The notes under the pieces: model-generated | Database searches by the model: none | Seen by the model: only the letters and a program-made list of their open reading frames with translations | Told to the model about the DNA's origin: nothing | In this document: piece after piece, positions 1 to 14,350 of the stretch | Layout of the letters: every line of letters begins with the position of its first letter | How positions within the stretch are numbered: position 1 is the stretch's first letter | NCBI GenBank assembly: GCA_035236585.1 | Contig: CP141139.1 | Location: 35,039,217 to 35,103,216 of the forward strand | Source: Warburgia ugandensis | Lineage: Eukaryota; Streptophyta; Magnoliopsida; Canellales; Canellaceae | Reading direction: 5' to 3' | DNA length: 64,000 nt | Program-made: the position numbers and the translations under genes

Positions 1-3000
1 TAGGAATTTATTATTCAGTGTGGTATTGAGAATCAAGCTCCACTTTAAGACTATTTCATATAAGAATATTTATGATTGTAAGGGATGAGATGCACTTATG
101 TGATAGGCGACCAATTTCCATCTCACATGAGAGTCCAATCATTGATAAAAATTATGTCAACTTGAACTCAACTAACATGAACACACGTGTTGGAGAGGTA
201 AAGATGGAAATTTTTAAAAGAAAAACATGATTACAAAGTGTTTTTGGCTTATCCATGTTTAGTATTTCAAAGTAAAGTCAAATTCTAGATTTGTTCAATC
301 TACACTGTCGTTGGGTTGGCAGTCATCAAATTTGGATAAATCAAATAGGTAGTTTTGATAAACCAGTAGTGGGGCCTATCATATAAAAGTTAGGAACTAT
401 TTGGCAACTCTGTATGAATAGGCAGAGGATATTGTCATTCCTTCAAATGCAAATCTTAAGATGAGAAGATCTTGTGACATGATCACAATCCCATCAAGGC
501 TCTTATTATGTACCTATTAGATGAAGAGGAAATATCTATGTTACTCATGTTTTAGGGATTTTATTTCTAATACCCTTATACTTGGCAATATCTTTGCAGA
601 CTCCCTAAAGATAAGGCTACCCTTTTGATATCTCATACAAGAGTATCTAAACTTTATTTACCATAGTTCTAAGTATTCTTTCCTTTTTCTTATTTTTCAC
701 TCTTCTATTTTTTTTTCATCAACCTTTTCTTGTAAAAAATCTTTAGTTTCCTTATTCTTATTTGATTTAAAATATTTGAAATTTTTTACCTTGGTTTAGT
801 TTTTTCAATCTCATAAGTGGGCCATCTTCTCAATTAAAGATGTGTCCCATAATAGTAGTTAATTTTTCTTTATGTTTTAATTTTTTAATGATCAAATTTG
901 GATAAAACAACTAATTTAATGGAGAAAGTAGACCAACTTATGGATTTTATTTAAAATAAATCTTGAAAAAACAAAGAATTTGAAATTTCTTAAAATTATT
1001 ATGGTTTAATGAATAAATTTGTTGAGCAATAATTTAATAGAGAAAGTGAGGCCACCTAGTCCAAATGTCCATTTTTGGTTTCACTTAATCATCTCAAGCC
1101 TAATTTTGAATCCCAAGGACAACATGTTCTCATCCAAGGGAATCTCATTTGTATAAGATACACTAAGAAAATTTACAATAGAAAAACATAGGAAATGACC
1201 CTTTTAAAAAGTCTGCTACTCATGAAAATTATTGAAAAAGTCATCCAAATCAAAGAGTGTACCCAAATAGATGTACCTCATGCTTGAAAAAGATAAGCAC
1301 TCCCCCACTAGGCTACTTGTCCATGGTTTTAGGATCTTTCATCTAAAAATTGAGGTGTACACTCCAAAGTGGCTCATCCCATGCATGAAATTTCATAATG
1401 ACAAAAAATTAGAACAATCTAGAAAAGGAAACTTTAAGAAGCAAATTGAAATGCATACCCCAATGTCATGAGAAATGAGGTTTGTGTCCTAATAGACGTG
1501 ATTAAATACATGTTTCTCTTCAAAAACATGTGAAGAGGGAATTTTCCAAATATCCATGCATCCTAGTTAACATTTTATGCAATCCTATGGGAAAAAATTT
1601 AGAAAACAAAATTCATGCTTATGAACATACTTTTGTGCAGAGTAACAAATACTCTTGTTTTCACCCTTAGTAGTTGGTGTAACATACGTGAAATAGTAGA
1701 TCCTTAAGAGAGAGTATGTAGTAATAATCCTTATAGTAAGAAGGTGGCTGTCCTCAAGACGAAACTCCACTCTTAAACTTTCTTTTATAAAGAGTAAAAG
1801 AGTTATTTCTTACCAGGAAGCACTTGAAGGGAATTCAATATAAGCTTTCATATTGTGGAAGAGTAGCTTGTTGGAAATTGTTAGTATTCTGATTTCCTAA
1901 TTTCTTATCTCTTTTCTTTTCTCTCTTTTTTTTTTTTTTTCATGCTTTCTATATACTCTTAATTTCTTAAAGTAGCGCTGTATATAATAGTTTTCCTTTT
2001 CTAGGCTAGATTTGATTTCTGCTCCCCTTACTAGTTTTCTTCCTTAATTAGGAGAGGAGGAGAGGCAATACTCCCTCCTACATCAAGAATCCTCCATCCT
2101 AACCAATGTGTAGTCTCATACCTTCTCAATGGATTGAGGAGATCCTCAACTTGATAAGACTAGGTGGGCTCTCATGCATATTTTCTAAAGTGCTACATAA
2201 ATTAGCATAATTATTTTAAAATTAAGTATGCATACTATTTGGCCCTAATTCAAGCCATATTATCTTTATTATGTCACCTATAATGCATGTTGCCTAACCC
2301 CTTTTTAATCTCATAACTAGGCACTTACTCAATTTTTAGTAATTCAACTCAAGATCCTAAAGCCTCTTTCTCTAGATGGAGACTTTATATAAATTCAATC
2401 CTAAGGATTAACCCTAACATGACAAAGAATTACTATATACCTGCTATGATGGGAAATAGACATAATCAGGATGTAAAATTTCCCACTACACCTAACCCTG
2501 ACATTGGTTAACCTGGATAAGATCAACTATCAAAATGAGCATTTTATTTTGACATGTTAAGTGAGATAGGTATTTTATGTACAAGACAAATATGATACGA
2601 GATTGTCAACTATTTTATTAATCCCCCCAAGAGACTATTCTGATGAAGATGAGCTTGATGATACTACAATTGATTATCCTTGTATCACTACAACAATTCC
2701 ATTAATCCATCTAATTAGGGAGATCAGGATATTGTTATATTTCCTTCCTGGAAATGAGTTGCTTCAAATTAGACATTCATGTTTAGCATCATTCGAAACT
2801 TCAAAGACCTACCTAATAATAGGGTTTTTTACATCCTGGTTTCCCAATTGAGGAGCATTGTTCCTACAACTTCTTGTGCTTTTCTTATTCACTTGACCAG
2901 TACTTGATGATATATATATTCTCTTTCTCTTTTATAGTCCTGAGAGTGGTGATTCATTTATAGGTCAAGTATATGTTCAATGACATTGTCAATTGACCCT

Positions 3001-4809
3001 CAAAGCTATCTGCACATTTTGGTGAATGTGTTTTACATTTCAATTGGTTGTATGGATGATATAGTCATCATGTTAGAAGATAGTAAGATTAGCTTGTCCT
3101 TCTGCTGGCCTAATTTTTCTTGATCTGGGATGATGAGAGGTTTCTCCATCTTCCTTGACATGTTTTAATGGTTCAATTAAGTTGTAGTTCATTTAGTTCC
3201 TGAAAATCCACTCCACCCAAGAATGTTAAATCTCATCTTTTTGTTAGTTTTCAAGTCTACCTTAGTTTATTTTATGGTTCTACCTATTTCACTCTATAAC
3301 CTTTCTATTTGTATATGAAATTTGTTTCATAGATCATGAATCTGATTGGAGATTCTTCTCTATTCACAACCAAATCATTTCTTGATGCTTAGAAAAGGAT
3401 GTTTTTCATCCTTATTAGTATATTTTCATAGGAAAATATTATTAGGATGGTTAACAAAGGAAAATACGAATGACGTAAAACTATAGGCTACCATGGTTTA
3501 GCAAGGTGCCCAAACCCTCAAGAACTCTGCTACATCACCAAAGAAGAGGAATACAAAATTTCTCCCAATGGTAAATTCTTCATACCAATTTCCTGCTCAA
3601 GCCAAATAGATATTACACATACTCACATGAAACATCCAAAATACCTCACACAAACATTACAAAATTGTTGGGTCAACTTGGCCCTAAGCTCTTAGGCTTC
3701 AGACAAAGTATACCCTAATAGTAAGTACTTTTTGGAACCACCACCTCCTACCCATAGTTCTCAAGCTCGCAGTTTAACTCAAAAAACTCAATCAAGTTAC
3801 TTGACTTGGCAGCAAATTGAGTCATTATCAATTAACAAAATAAATTTATCTAGGCTAATGTTTGAAGATAAGATCTCTTAACCAACTCACTTACAATTCA
3901 TTTGTACGTTTTTATTGAAAATTATAATAAGTCTAAATTAATAAAAAAATTATTTTAAATCTCTCTTGATTAGTTTGTTGAGTTATCCATGATTAGTTTG
4001 TTAAGCTATGCTAGCAATGGTTCATGGAGTCCATGACCTAGGTGACTAGGATTCAAGGTTGTGTGCTCGCATGTGTTCGAATACGTCTAGAGACCAAAGA
4101 TGTCAAGCAAACAGGAACTAGTGGAGCCCATGAAGAAAATGCATAATGACTTAGTAATGGACCCTACTACTACTTAAATGTAGAGAAGTTCTTGAACTTG
4201 TCATTTAAAAAATTAACTATGACACAAAATATCTGCTCTAAAATCCATTCATGAGTGGTGTAGTGCATTTATTTGACAACCAAAAAAGGAAAAAAAAAAA
4301 TCCATGCATTTGAACCATACATGTCTAGCATCTCTCTTAGTTGACCATGAAATGGATTGGTACTCATGTGATGGTGATGACTTTTTATGTCTTCAAATAA
4401 GATGTTATATAATATGTTGATATTATTTCAAGTTAAAAGGACTCAAAAAATGTGGGAATTAATTTGAACTAAAAGGTTATTTGCAAAAATAGTATTTTTC
4501 TAGTTTTTGAGGGGAATCTAAAATCGACTTGAATATGGAACATAGCATGTGCCATAGTCTTCCTTGTCCCTTCTATTTGACTTTGAAAAACATAACTTTT
4601 AAATTTAGTCCCAAATGGAGAGTTGGGAAAGTGTTTCTTTTGTAACAAATCACTCCTTCATAACTTACATTATTTTAAGTGCTCACTCTTGAGATGGTGT
4701 ACCTCAGTGCAATGCACTAAGCCACGCATGTGCACTCCATTGCCACTTTGACCCCCTAAAATATTTTGATTTAGATGAGACCAAGCCCAAGTCCATTAGG
4801 ATGAATGGT
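1..4809. other. AT-rich intergenic DNA, no gene recognised
   Basis: Open frames here are short (82 codons or fewer) and none resembles a known protein. The composition is AT-rich with many homopolymer A/T runs. No splice-linked exons, RNA genes or clear repeats were recognised. The last 100 bases may belong to an older repeat that continues at 20162, because the Ty3 element described next split this DNA. Confidence 0.5.
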
Positions 4810-5127
4810 CCAAGTGCGACACCAAAGGTTTTTGTAAAATCTTTTCCAAATGTGGGACCTTGAGTTTTGAAGATGCTTTTAAAAATTAAACAGTAGAAAA
4901 TATTTTTTATGAAAAGACTTTTAAAAATCTTGAGTGTTATTTTTTTCTTTCACAAAATACAAACTTTGCAGTAAAATTATTATTTCATTTTTACCAAAAA
5001 ATTGGCTGAGTCTCTTCTGTATTTTGGACCTAACACATTTTTTGCATGCCATGTGATGTTCCTAATAAACACAATATATGAAAATAATATATGGGAGACT
5101 TTGTCTCCATTCAACAACACATATGTA

Positions 5128-5145
5128 CACACACACACACACACA
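5128..5145. repeat. Short (CA)n microsatellite
   Basis: Nine CA repeats inside the first piece of the 3' LTR. The corresponding place in the other LTR lacks them, so the tract expanded after insertion. Confidence 0.8.
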
Positions 5146-5490
5146 GAGGTTGAAAATCAAGGTCTAACCAAAACAAAATAAAGGTTTAGAAATTTAATAG
5201 TTCCTACTGGGGTCAATAACCACACATCCAAGATTTAATATTACATGTCCAGATGTCCAATAAACAAAAGTCATACTTGCCAACCTACCACATACATCTA
5301 TGATAATTTCACAAAACTGTATACATGTTCACATTACATTCTCTCATTTCTTTCGCAACTTCCAATATGGTCTTCTACTTCCTCCTCTTTACTCTATTTC
5401 TTTGAACCTAAGATATTGTAACCAAGTATAATACCTTAGCAAATTTACACTTGTATAGGTAGTTTTATCATCAAATAAGACAATTTATGC

Positions 5491-8400
5491 TGTAACGTCC
5501 CTAATTTTTAAATCCCAATTTGGAGTATTTTTGAAACATGTTAAATTGGGATAAAAACAAAAATAATGAATTTCATAATTTTAGAGTTTTATGAGTGAAA
5601 TATTTAATAGAGATTGAACCAAGTGTTGAAACCTTGATAGTTGGGTTTTACTCGAAAAAACAATTTAAACGGCACTAAGTTTGCCAAAATCGGAGTTTAG
5701 ATGAAGGAGTTACTGAAGTTCTTCAAGAAGGGGCAAAATAGTCATTTACTTAGTGGGGGGACTGATTAGGAATTTCTAATTACGTGGGAAATCAGGATTT
5801 TCCCACCCTAATCGTATTTAAGGTAAAAGACCCCTCTTTCAGTCCTTATACTCCTCTGATCTTCCTCTTTCTCCATGATCAAGCACGATCAAGTCAAACT
5901 GGGATTAACACCAAAGAAGGATCACACCTCCATCCACTGAGTTGTGGCAACAAATCACCAAAAGAGCATCGCAATCATTGTTTTCTCCTCATCTCTCTTT
6001 CTTAGGTAAAACTACAAAGATCGGGTTTTTCAATAATCTAGGAGGTAAGACCCAGTTTTCATCTTGATTTTCCTTCCATTGGTCTTAGTTCATTGTTTTG
6101 TATCATTCCTAACACTCAAATGGAAGATTTCATGAAGTTAGGGTTAGATCTATAAAAAACCATGACACAGTAGAAAACTCATCTCAAAGACACCTCAAAT
6201 GGGAAATCTAAACCGTTCATTAGATTCAAAGCTCAAAACCCTAAGAATAGTGAAAACAAATAAAGAATAGGAGTATATGGGGCTCCGATTGAGTTAAAAT
6301 AAAATGAATGGTTCGGGTTCATCCTCCCCAATGGATGATGTACCCAAGACACATACCAGAACACCCAGGTGCGGATAGCACACCCCAGCGCTTTGTCACG
6401 CACACGTGCAGTGTGCACACATGTAGGGACACTGTCGCACACTGTCACAGATGGCCGGGACGCTCGGCGTCTTGGAAACTAGGACTCACATGGGAGTGTC
6501 TCAGGGCCTAGGATGCAAGCAGTGCATTTCGCGGTGGGTCCTGGAGTTGGTGCATCATGGGGACGTCGGTTTACACTAGTATCAACTGATGTAAACTGCT
6601 CTGCTGGTGTAAACCAATGTAAATTAGATTTTTTATCCAGATTTTGATATGAAATGGTTTTTTTGAGATTCTAGAGGCTATAGAAGCCCAATTTTCAATC
6701 TGTGAGGTCTGTTAAATTTGTCTCGAGGACATGGACCTAATTTTAGCATTAGAATCTTGATCTAATCACATTTAGTTAGATCCAATTCATGAAATAGCAC
6801 CAAATCACTTAGATGAAGTCAATTAAGTGGTGATTAGGCCCTAGAACTTGAACAGTCAGATAATATAAGGTAAGAACTAAGGGTTCTAAAGACCATATTA
6901 GGTGTATTTACCCTAGAAATTGATCTAGACCATTAATCTAACCCAAATCTTAGAATTTGTTGATCCAAGAGTGATCTGACCATCGGATCAAGGTGTGAAT
7001 TTTGGATACACACTAAAATGAGTAGATGAACACGAAATGGAATTGATTAATGATAATTGAAGTTAGAATTTATGCTCTAATTATAAATAGATTCTATAAA
7101 GAACGATCCAACAGTTGGATCACCATAGATTCCATTGAGATGGAATAAATTGAATCTTTGAGAATTAGGAAACATTAAATTAACAGACTATAACTCCGAT
7201 CAATGATCAAATGAAACAGATAGGCATTAAATGTTATGGAAACTGATTTAATATAGGAAAAATCAAACACTTTAGACCGTTGATCTAGATCAAAAGCTAG
7301 ATTAAGAGGATCACTATATAAATGGATGCAGAAATAGACACAACTTGAGAAAAAAATTATAATAGATTTTTGTTGAGGGAAATAATTAATACGAAATAGT
7401 ACCATGATACTAACAAGTACATTAGAGGGTGCAAGCTAAGAGGATTACACGCTTGATTAGGTTATCTTTCATTGAGGTTGGTGATAACATTTAATGTTGT
7501 ATCTTGTTTTCTAAATCCTACATCATCATAACATAATGATTGATTGCAATTACTTGTCACATGGTTATCAATTTCAAATACTTGTAAATTTCAAAGTTTT
7601 ATGCTATGATTGATACGAGATTTCGATAGTGCATTGAATGGGTTTTCATGATGGATTATTTTATGGTATTGATATTTGCATCACTGAGATTCGTGGATTT
7701 TCATACAATTGGTAGTGGAGGCTTGGTGGCTGGTCCTTTTAGAGGCTAAACCTGGGATGAGGATTGTGCCTTGGGGATTGTAACCCACGAGTGCTCCTAA
7801 TTTTACGAGATACATGATTTCTACTTTTTATGATTTATGACATGTGCTCTCACCTAGTGGATATCATGCTAGGAGCTAGTAGGGTATGCCACCTAACCTT
7901 TGAATTTATGATGTGATTATGAAGTGATAGACACCTGCCCATAGATGGCTCTCAGTAGGGGTTTGGTAACATGGGTAGTCCACACTATCGGTTCAGGCCT
8001 TCCCATTGGGGCATTCGTTAAGTCTCCCGTTATGGTATCAAAGGGAAGCGATGGTGGTTGAGACCCTGGAGTAGTTGTCACTGCAGCATGATGATCCATA
8101 CGCTTGTTCTGTATGCTTGCATGATGAGCATGAAGATGTATTGTGTGCTTAGGTGTGACGACACTCAAAGGATTGATATGAGTACTCATGATCTGTTATA
8201 CGAGTATATGGGATACTCGTGAGACCCATGTACTTTGGGGTGCCCTACTTGTTATTGTATGCTCATTGAGACTGGATCATATCGTATTTTACATCCATGA
8301 GATTATCATGTTTTACATCCATGAGGTTCATATTTCATCGTATATGATGTTTTAAGACTATATTGGCATTGCTTATAATACTTATATTTTCATGGAAAAT

Positions 8401-8931
8401 TGACCTACACCTATATCGGCATTGTTATTCGATTTGCCTTTTACGTTCATTTGACATTATATTAAATGCCTATGTACCTACACAAGCAATAGCTTGTTGA
8501 GGCATTGCTTTGTTTTGCAATGCATCAAAGATTGAATGCGACAGCAGGAAAGGCAAGGCCATGGTGGGACCGTGATAGTAGTGGGGATCATCTTTACCGT
8601 ATTGATAGATAGTTCTACATGAGTGATGAGATAGGATATATTTTAGATTTATATTATAGACTGTATATGTGCTAAATTATTAGGACTTGATTATATTGTT
8701 GTTAGGGATGTAGCTGTTGACTGAATGGGTCCTAAAGAAGTAAACTTGTTTTGAAAATGTATACTTGACAAATGAAAATTTTATTTGAGTTTTGAGTCGA
8801 TGGTTGACACTCGAGGTTTTTCTTAAAATGAAATTCATTGAAATTGTTGTTCATTGTTTTGGTTTTCAAAAATTGGGGCCCCACCTTTCAAATTTTTTAT
8901 TAAAAAGTGTTGAAAAGCCCTGGTCGTCACA
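5491..8931 (+). mobile_element. Solo LTR (3.4 kb) nested in the Ty3 3' LTR
   Basis: Begins TGTAACGTCC and ends GGTCGTCACA, the TG...CA ends of an LTR. It interrupts sequence that is continuous in the partner LTR near 18360-18375. Flanks are TATGC and TATAT, plausibly a decayed target duplication. There are no coding domains or primer site, so it is a solo LTR left by recombination between two LTRs. A TATA-like TATTTAAGG near 5815 may be the promoter. It shares a conserved hairpin block with the minus-strand solo LTR at 11323-14000, so both belong to related families. A GC-rich block at 6310-6560 is unlike the rest of the LTR. Confidence 0.65.
8499..8526 (+). promoter_or_regulatory. Conserved LTR hairpin
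   Basis: A ten-base arm GAGGCATTGC is followed by an eight-base loop and the near-complementary arm GCAATGCATC. The same hairpin occurs, perfectly paired, at 11847-11874 in the other solo LTR. Conservation across diverged LTRs suggests an RNA-level role, such as 3'-end formation; that role is inferred. Confidence 0.5.
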
Positions 8932-11846
8932 TATATGATTTCAAATCCAACAAAAATCTGTACTTATATGTCATGCAATTTGGATAACAAGCAGTATAAT
9001 AAAATACTAAAATCTCAACTATGTTTTGTATGGCAAATTCATGTTTCAAATCCAAACCATTTAAAATTATTAGTTTCAGGCATCCACCCATGGTGTTTCA
9101 AAAGCAATAATAACCATTTCAAAGTATTTCACAAGCTATGTAGTCACAACATACTCTTGTCATGCATCATCTCATACAAATAACCATCCATAAATGGATA
9201 GCAAATCATCATCAAATAATAAATAGATAATAAGCACTAAAATCATAAAATGGTAAAATGCAATCAATGTGTCTCACAAAACATATGTAGATAATATCAC
9301 CTGACTGTCCTCCTTGAGGTCTCCCGAATGTAAAACCACTCAAAATCTAGTTATGAGTACTCATTGATCATGACTACTCATTATAGACATCAAAATTTTA
9401 GGGTGCCTCATGCTATTATGCTATACACATGCGAGTCTAAGATCTTGGAATAATGGATCATTTGTGTAGTAGACAAGACTACATTTAGTTCGTCATGTTA
9501 TGTGCATGAGAGACATGGTGTGCAGGCCATGACCTACCATGATATCATCGTAACCTAATTCGGCCTATTGTGGCTAGCTATCAAATACATGAAAATTTCA
9601 AAGGGAAGATGATCAATCCTCAACTCTTTTAGCATGGCATCCACTAGGTCACATATACCAGTCATAACATAATATAATTAGGTATCATCACGTGCCTATG
9701 CGAACTTATAAAATAGTTGAAAATCATGCACTGATGAAATCATGCAAGTAAAAGGAACCCTCACAAAGGTCGAGTATGAAGATTATATAGAGTAATATAA
9801 ATCCTCCTCATTTCATAAATCATGAAATCAATGCATTTTTAAACATAGTCTTATGTAAGAAGTTTTCAACTGTATGATTAAGCCAACATGATATTTCATA
9901 ACTAAAATTTTTGCATAGAATATAAATACACTTAATTACATGCAATTTAGAGATCAAATGGGCACATTTTTACTATTTTGAATGAAATAGTTTTCACTTT
10001 CACAAAAAGCAAATTGGTGTTAAAACTACCTACCTCTTAGGCAAAATTCTTAGTTCAACTATGTCCCTTCTTCCACTCAACTTATCTATCAACTTAGTCA
10101 ACTTATCAATATTCTAGATTTTCTTGTCAATGTCAAATCATAAACCAACAATTATAAACAAAGTCATTTAACCATGATTTGGTGGCCCAAATCATCTGTT
10201 AGTTGTGGAACAATTAGGTTTTAATAGTTCATCACAAATCAACCACAAGAATTGCACAACCTTAACCATATAGGTCGTTAATTTCTGTTTTCATCCATGC
10301 ATCATCGATCCAATGTCCATCAAGTTCTGGATTATCATATATGTGTCGTTGATTATCAATCAATAGTCCAGATTTGTATTTCCATGTTTCAACCATTGGA
10401 TGGTGATACTATCTTCAATTCTTAAACCATCCCATGGTCAGATTTCTTCAAATAACATAAAAGTAGTAATATGAGTTGCTAATCCATGTGTCTGTTCACA
10501 ATATGATGGTCCAGAGTCATTGGATCATTGTTGCCATTCTTGAATTATCATCTCGAATATTCAATTGATGTATATAGTTTAAATTCTTAATTTCATTATT
10601 ATTTAATATCAAATCTCATCATACATGTTCAGATCTATCAAATTAATACTTTGATATGAAATCCTTCTTCATGGCTAATACTTTAAGTGTCAATGAATGT
10701 AATGGCAATGTCTGATCATCAATTCAACATTGCCTACCTAAATTCCAACAGTGACTCATTAGATGACTAAGATCATTTAATGTGTCACATTTTTGGATCA
10801 GCAATTTTTTTTATTCATTATGTGTCAATTTGGGATTGGGAATTCAATGGCAACACTTTGATCATCGATCCAACATTTCTGGCCTAAAATCTAACAATGA
10901 CTGATCGAACAGCTAGGATTGTTTGGTCAATCTCAAGTCTAGATGAATGATATCAGTCATATCTAAGCCAATCCAAGTTTATATTTCATGTTTTATTAAC
11001 ATGGATTAAGAAATCAATGGTTGGATCATTAAAAAATCCTAGATCTAGCATGGAACCGTATGGATTTAGATAAAAAAAATTCACTTCCCACCTCTTAGGC
11101 ATGTCTCCAGTATTCAATCTTCACTGGATGAGCTGGATCGACCATTCCTTTTTGATTAAGCTCTCTGATCATTGTGCATGCTAATCTCTTCTCTAATTGA
11201 CTCATAAAAATGACTAGGATCTCCAATTTGCCTTAGGGCTTTTGTAGATTGGAGGATGGGAACACTTTGAACAGTGCAAATTGTTCAAAACCCTCATTAA
11301 TTGCTCTATCACCTTTGTCATCTGTGACACCCAGGGTTTTCCAAATCCTTTTCATTATGTATACGAAAATAATAATAGTTTATTAATAGAAAATAGATGG
11401 GATCCCAGAAAATTAAAAATCATAATTTTAAACCTTTCACAGCGTCAAGAAAAATACCAATGAAGAAAACCCTGAGGGTCATTTCACCTCAAAAACTACA
11501 CTGAATAAACAGAACCAAAAGTAAACCTTTTGAGCATGCTCACAAATTAAAACCACGATGAAATTTTTGCAACTGTAAAGATACATGATAGTGAAAGTTC
11601 CAAAGCTCTAGGGTCTGTCCAAGATCATCACGTCATCCATATATAAGCATATGAACACTATATAGTGATATGGGTCTAATCTATCAATATATACAACGAC
11701 TAAATAAAATGCCAAAAAAAACCAATACTAGTCCAACAACTGTACACCATTCTGTCCCTGAATGTGATAGTATCTGGTCCTCAAGCCCCCATCCAGCTCC
11801 ACTCTATTCTGCCTGCTTCCCTTTCTGATCGTCGCTCTCTAGTTTT

Positions 11847-11874
11847 GAGGCATTGCAAAACAAAGCAATGCCTC
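11847..11874 (-). promoter_or_regulatory. Conserved LTR hairpin, second copy
   Basis: Perfect 10-base inverted repeat GAGGCATTGC / GCAATGCCTC with an 8-base A-rich loop on the plus strand. Flanking bases also match the copy at 8470-8530 when read in reverse complement. Confidence 0.55.
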
Positions 11875-12177
11875 AGCAAGCCATGCTTGTGTAGGTGATA
11901 TGCATTCAAGTAACTCAATAAAAACAAATCACGTGGCGCAAGGCATACAGATTGTAAAATGATCAAACATATATATAAAGCCTGAAATGACATGATGAAG
12001 GACATACCAAGTCCATGAAATAAAGAAGGTATCATCAATTATGATATCAGGACATGCACAATCCCAGAAAATCTAGAAACACATGAATGCATGTCAAAAG
12101 TATCGAACATCATATATAGTCAAGCCCTCTGAGTGTCTCAAGTACACTCACGACAATGTGGGGTTAGCTCTCTGTAC

Positions 12178-12352
12178 TATCCGCTTTCACCCTTTCACCT
12201 TTGCACCCTCACAGGCACTCACGGGAATGACGCGTTCCACTTTCGCTTTCACCCTTGCACCCTCACGGACACTCAAGCACTCACGAAAAGTTGCGTTACA
12301 CGCCCGCTTTCACCCTTTCACCCTCACGGGCACTCAGGCACTCACGGGGTGA
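12178..12352. repeat. Imperfect tandem repeat in solo LTR
   Basis: Three imperfect units are built on a CGCTTTCACCC core followed by a CCCTCACGG-ACTCA segment, starting near 12180, 12245 and 12305. Overlapping frames of 60-89 codons here come from the repeat and are not regarded as genes. Confidence 0.6.
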
Positions 12353-13089
12353 AGAAATGCATCCTACCATAGGATCAATAGTCTCAACATCAAGACAAAG
12401 TGACTCTCACATGTCAAAAATACCAATAATCAAGTGAATATCACAAAAATATCAGAAACAGTGCATGTAATAACCACCCGAAAGATAGCATGCACATGAG
12501 AAACTACATGCTGAAATTAATCTCATGCATATGGTAAGACATAAATCATATGCCTCAAAATTCAGCTCACTAAATCATCATTTGAGAATCATGGAAAAAT
12601 TATGAATGAAATCACCTACCTCAGTATCACAATATCCCAAACACGTGTAAACGATATCAAGCTGTATGCCCTGATGTACCTATCACACCATAAATCATTT
12701 TTAATTATTAGACCTCTCATTGTCTCCATGATCCCTAAAGTTTCTATTTCATTTAGTAAACCACAATTATCTTTGTGATTACGTGTCGATTTGACAGTCT
12801 GATCATGCTTTGATCAACACCTCTCAAGGGACTGCTCAGATCAATCATCGGGATCATTGTTTCTTGACAATTCAATAGGGCTTGTTCTTGTAATCTCATA
12901 ATCATGTCATATTTAACATATACAACCAAAATCTAAAGCCTGATCATCTATTAATCGGCTTAATCTAAGTCATTGAATAGTGCTTAGTGATACAATCACA
13001 GCGCCTCTTTCGGATCATGATTTGGACCTTTGTAACTCCTAAAATCATGTTTTTTCTGAATAAAGGGTCAAAAATACCAAAAATCAAGA

Positions 13090-13330
13090 AAATGGGTCCG
13101 CCGCACGTGCAGCACGTGTCGTTCGCACGCGCGTTCGCTGTGTGTGGTGTGCGTATGGAACCGGCATGCATGGCTCATGCGTCTGTCAATGTGCTCTGCA
13201 CGTGGGGGCAAAAACAGAGCGTGGCACATTCCTGCAGCACCACGTGGCGCACACTCACTGTGACGCGTGGCGTGCACTCACCGCGCCGCATGGTGCGCAC
13301 TCATCGCGCCGTGTGGCGCTCCCTCGTCCG
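13090..13330. repeat. GC-rich CpG-dense block with tandem GTGGCGCACTCA-like units
   Basis: A sharply GC-rich segment inside the minus-strand solo LTR. Repeats of a CGYG-TGGYGC-CACTCA pattern run from about 13240 to 13320. Frames up to 137 codons through this block lack any recognisable domain. Confidence 0.55.
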
Positions 13331-14258
13331 CTTGTTTTCTTCCCGGTGCGGGTGGCCATTGCTGGGAATGACAACCGAACTGGTTCGCCGTCGCCGGTGA
13401 CCCTAGGTGCTCCATTTTTTGCAATTTTTACACCTATGTGTCTAGTTTTTCACATACATTCCATTTCCACCCTCCATTTTCACAAATTCATTCATTTTCT
13501 ACCATTTTTCCATGATTTTTGCTTCGTTTCTTAAAACCCTCACCTACTGTTTTTGGGGGTTTTTTGGCGTCTCTAGCCGTTCGATCCCCCCATGAAACAT
13601 CATGGGTCTGTTTCTTGCATCATCACGTATAGGATGAACGGCCCAGATCCTCATCTGGCACCATTCCATCGACTTATTTTGAAAACAATACTAATGCACC
13701 TCCTCACCAAAAAACGGCAATCCACGCCGTTTTTCGGCCCTAAAACAATGAACAAGCATAACAATTAGAGATGGGGAAAAGCATGGGGGTTGGCCTACCT
13801 CAATCTAGTCGGCCATTCCCAATGGCCTTCTGAAGATTGATGGCGTCCTCGCCGGGAACTTGTCGCCGGTGGGTCAGTTACGAGATAAGAGAGGAGGGGG
13901 AGGGAAGTGCATTTGAGGCACTCCCCCCTCTAAATTTTTACCTATATACATCCTTTCATTTTCATTTTTTTTCCTAATCTTTAAAATAGTAAGTGTTACA
14001 CCATGTGAAGCCTGGGCCGATGAGGGCGGGCTAGTGAGGGCAGGCCAAGAAGGCTGGCAGGCTTCTAGGCAAGGTGAGGTACTAAGAGTTAGTCCCACAT
14101 TGCTAGGGGAGGAGTTCTGGGCTGATGATAAAGGGTTGGTGGTGTCTCATAGTAACAACGCGTTTTTTCCTATAGGGGAAGAGCTAAGCCGTGAGGGGTG
14201 TATGGGCACCCCAAAGAGGACAATATTGTTAATGTGGGTAGACCCCGGTTCGTTACAG

Positions 14259-14270
14259 TGGTATCAGAGC
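14259..14270 (+). other. Primer-binding site of the TRIM (tRNA-Met type)
   Basis: Exact TGGTATCAGAGC, the complement of the 3' end of plant initiator tRNA-Met, one base downstream of the first terminal repeat. Confidence 0.9.
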
Positions 14271-14289
14271 CTAACCCCAACCCGGTGTG

Positions 14290-14350
14290 GATGGCTAGCC
14301 GCACGCGGGCACTCGCGTGTAACACGCGGGCACTCGCGTGTGACACGCGG
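14290..14350. repeat. Short GC-rich tandem repeat inside the TRIM
   Basis: Two and a half units of a pattern around ACGCGGGCACTCGCGTGT lie between the primer site and the purine tract. Confidence 0.7.

Larger units (their letters stand above)
11323..14000 (-). mobile_element. Solo LTR (2.7 kb), minus strand, nested in the Ty3 3' LTR
   Basis: Read on the minus strand it begins TGTAACACTTAC and ends GGGTGTCACA. It has no coding domains. A minus-strand TATA-like GTATATAGG lies near 13943. The bases before its plus-strand start are TCATC (11318-11322); the same TCATC follows the adjacent TRIM at 14631-14635, so the solo LTR and the TRIM together fill one target site. It contains two GC-richer tandem arrays and a conserved hairpin. 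Confidence 0.65.

Noticed and set aside
12083..13534. Overlapping frames up to 137 codons
   Set aside because: They run through tandem repeats and a GC-rich block inside a solo LTR and show no domain.
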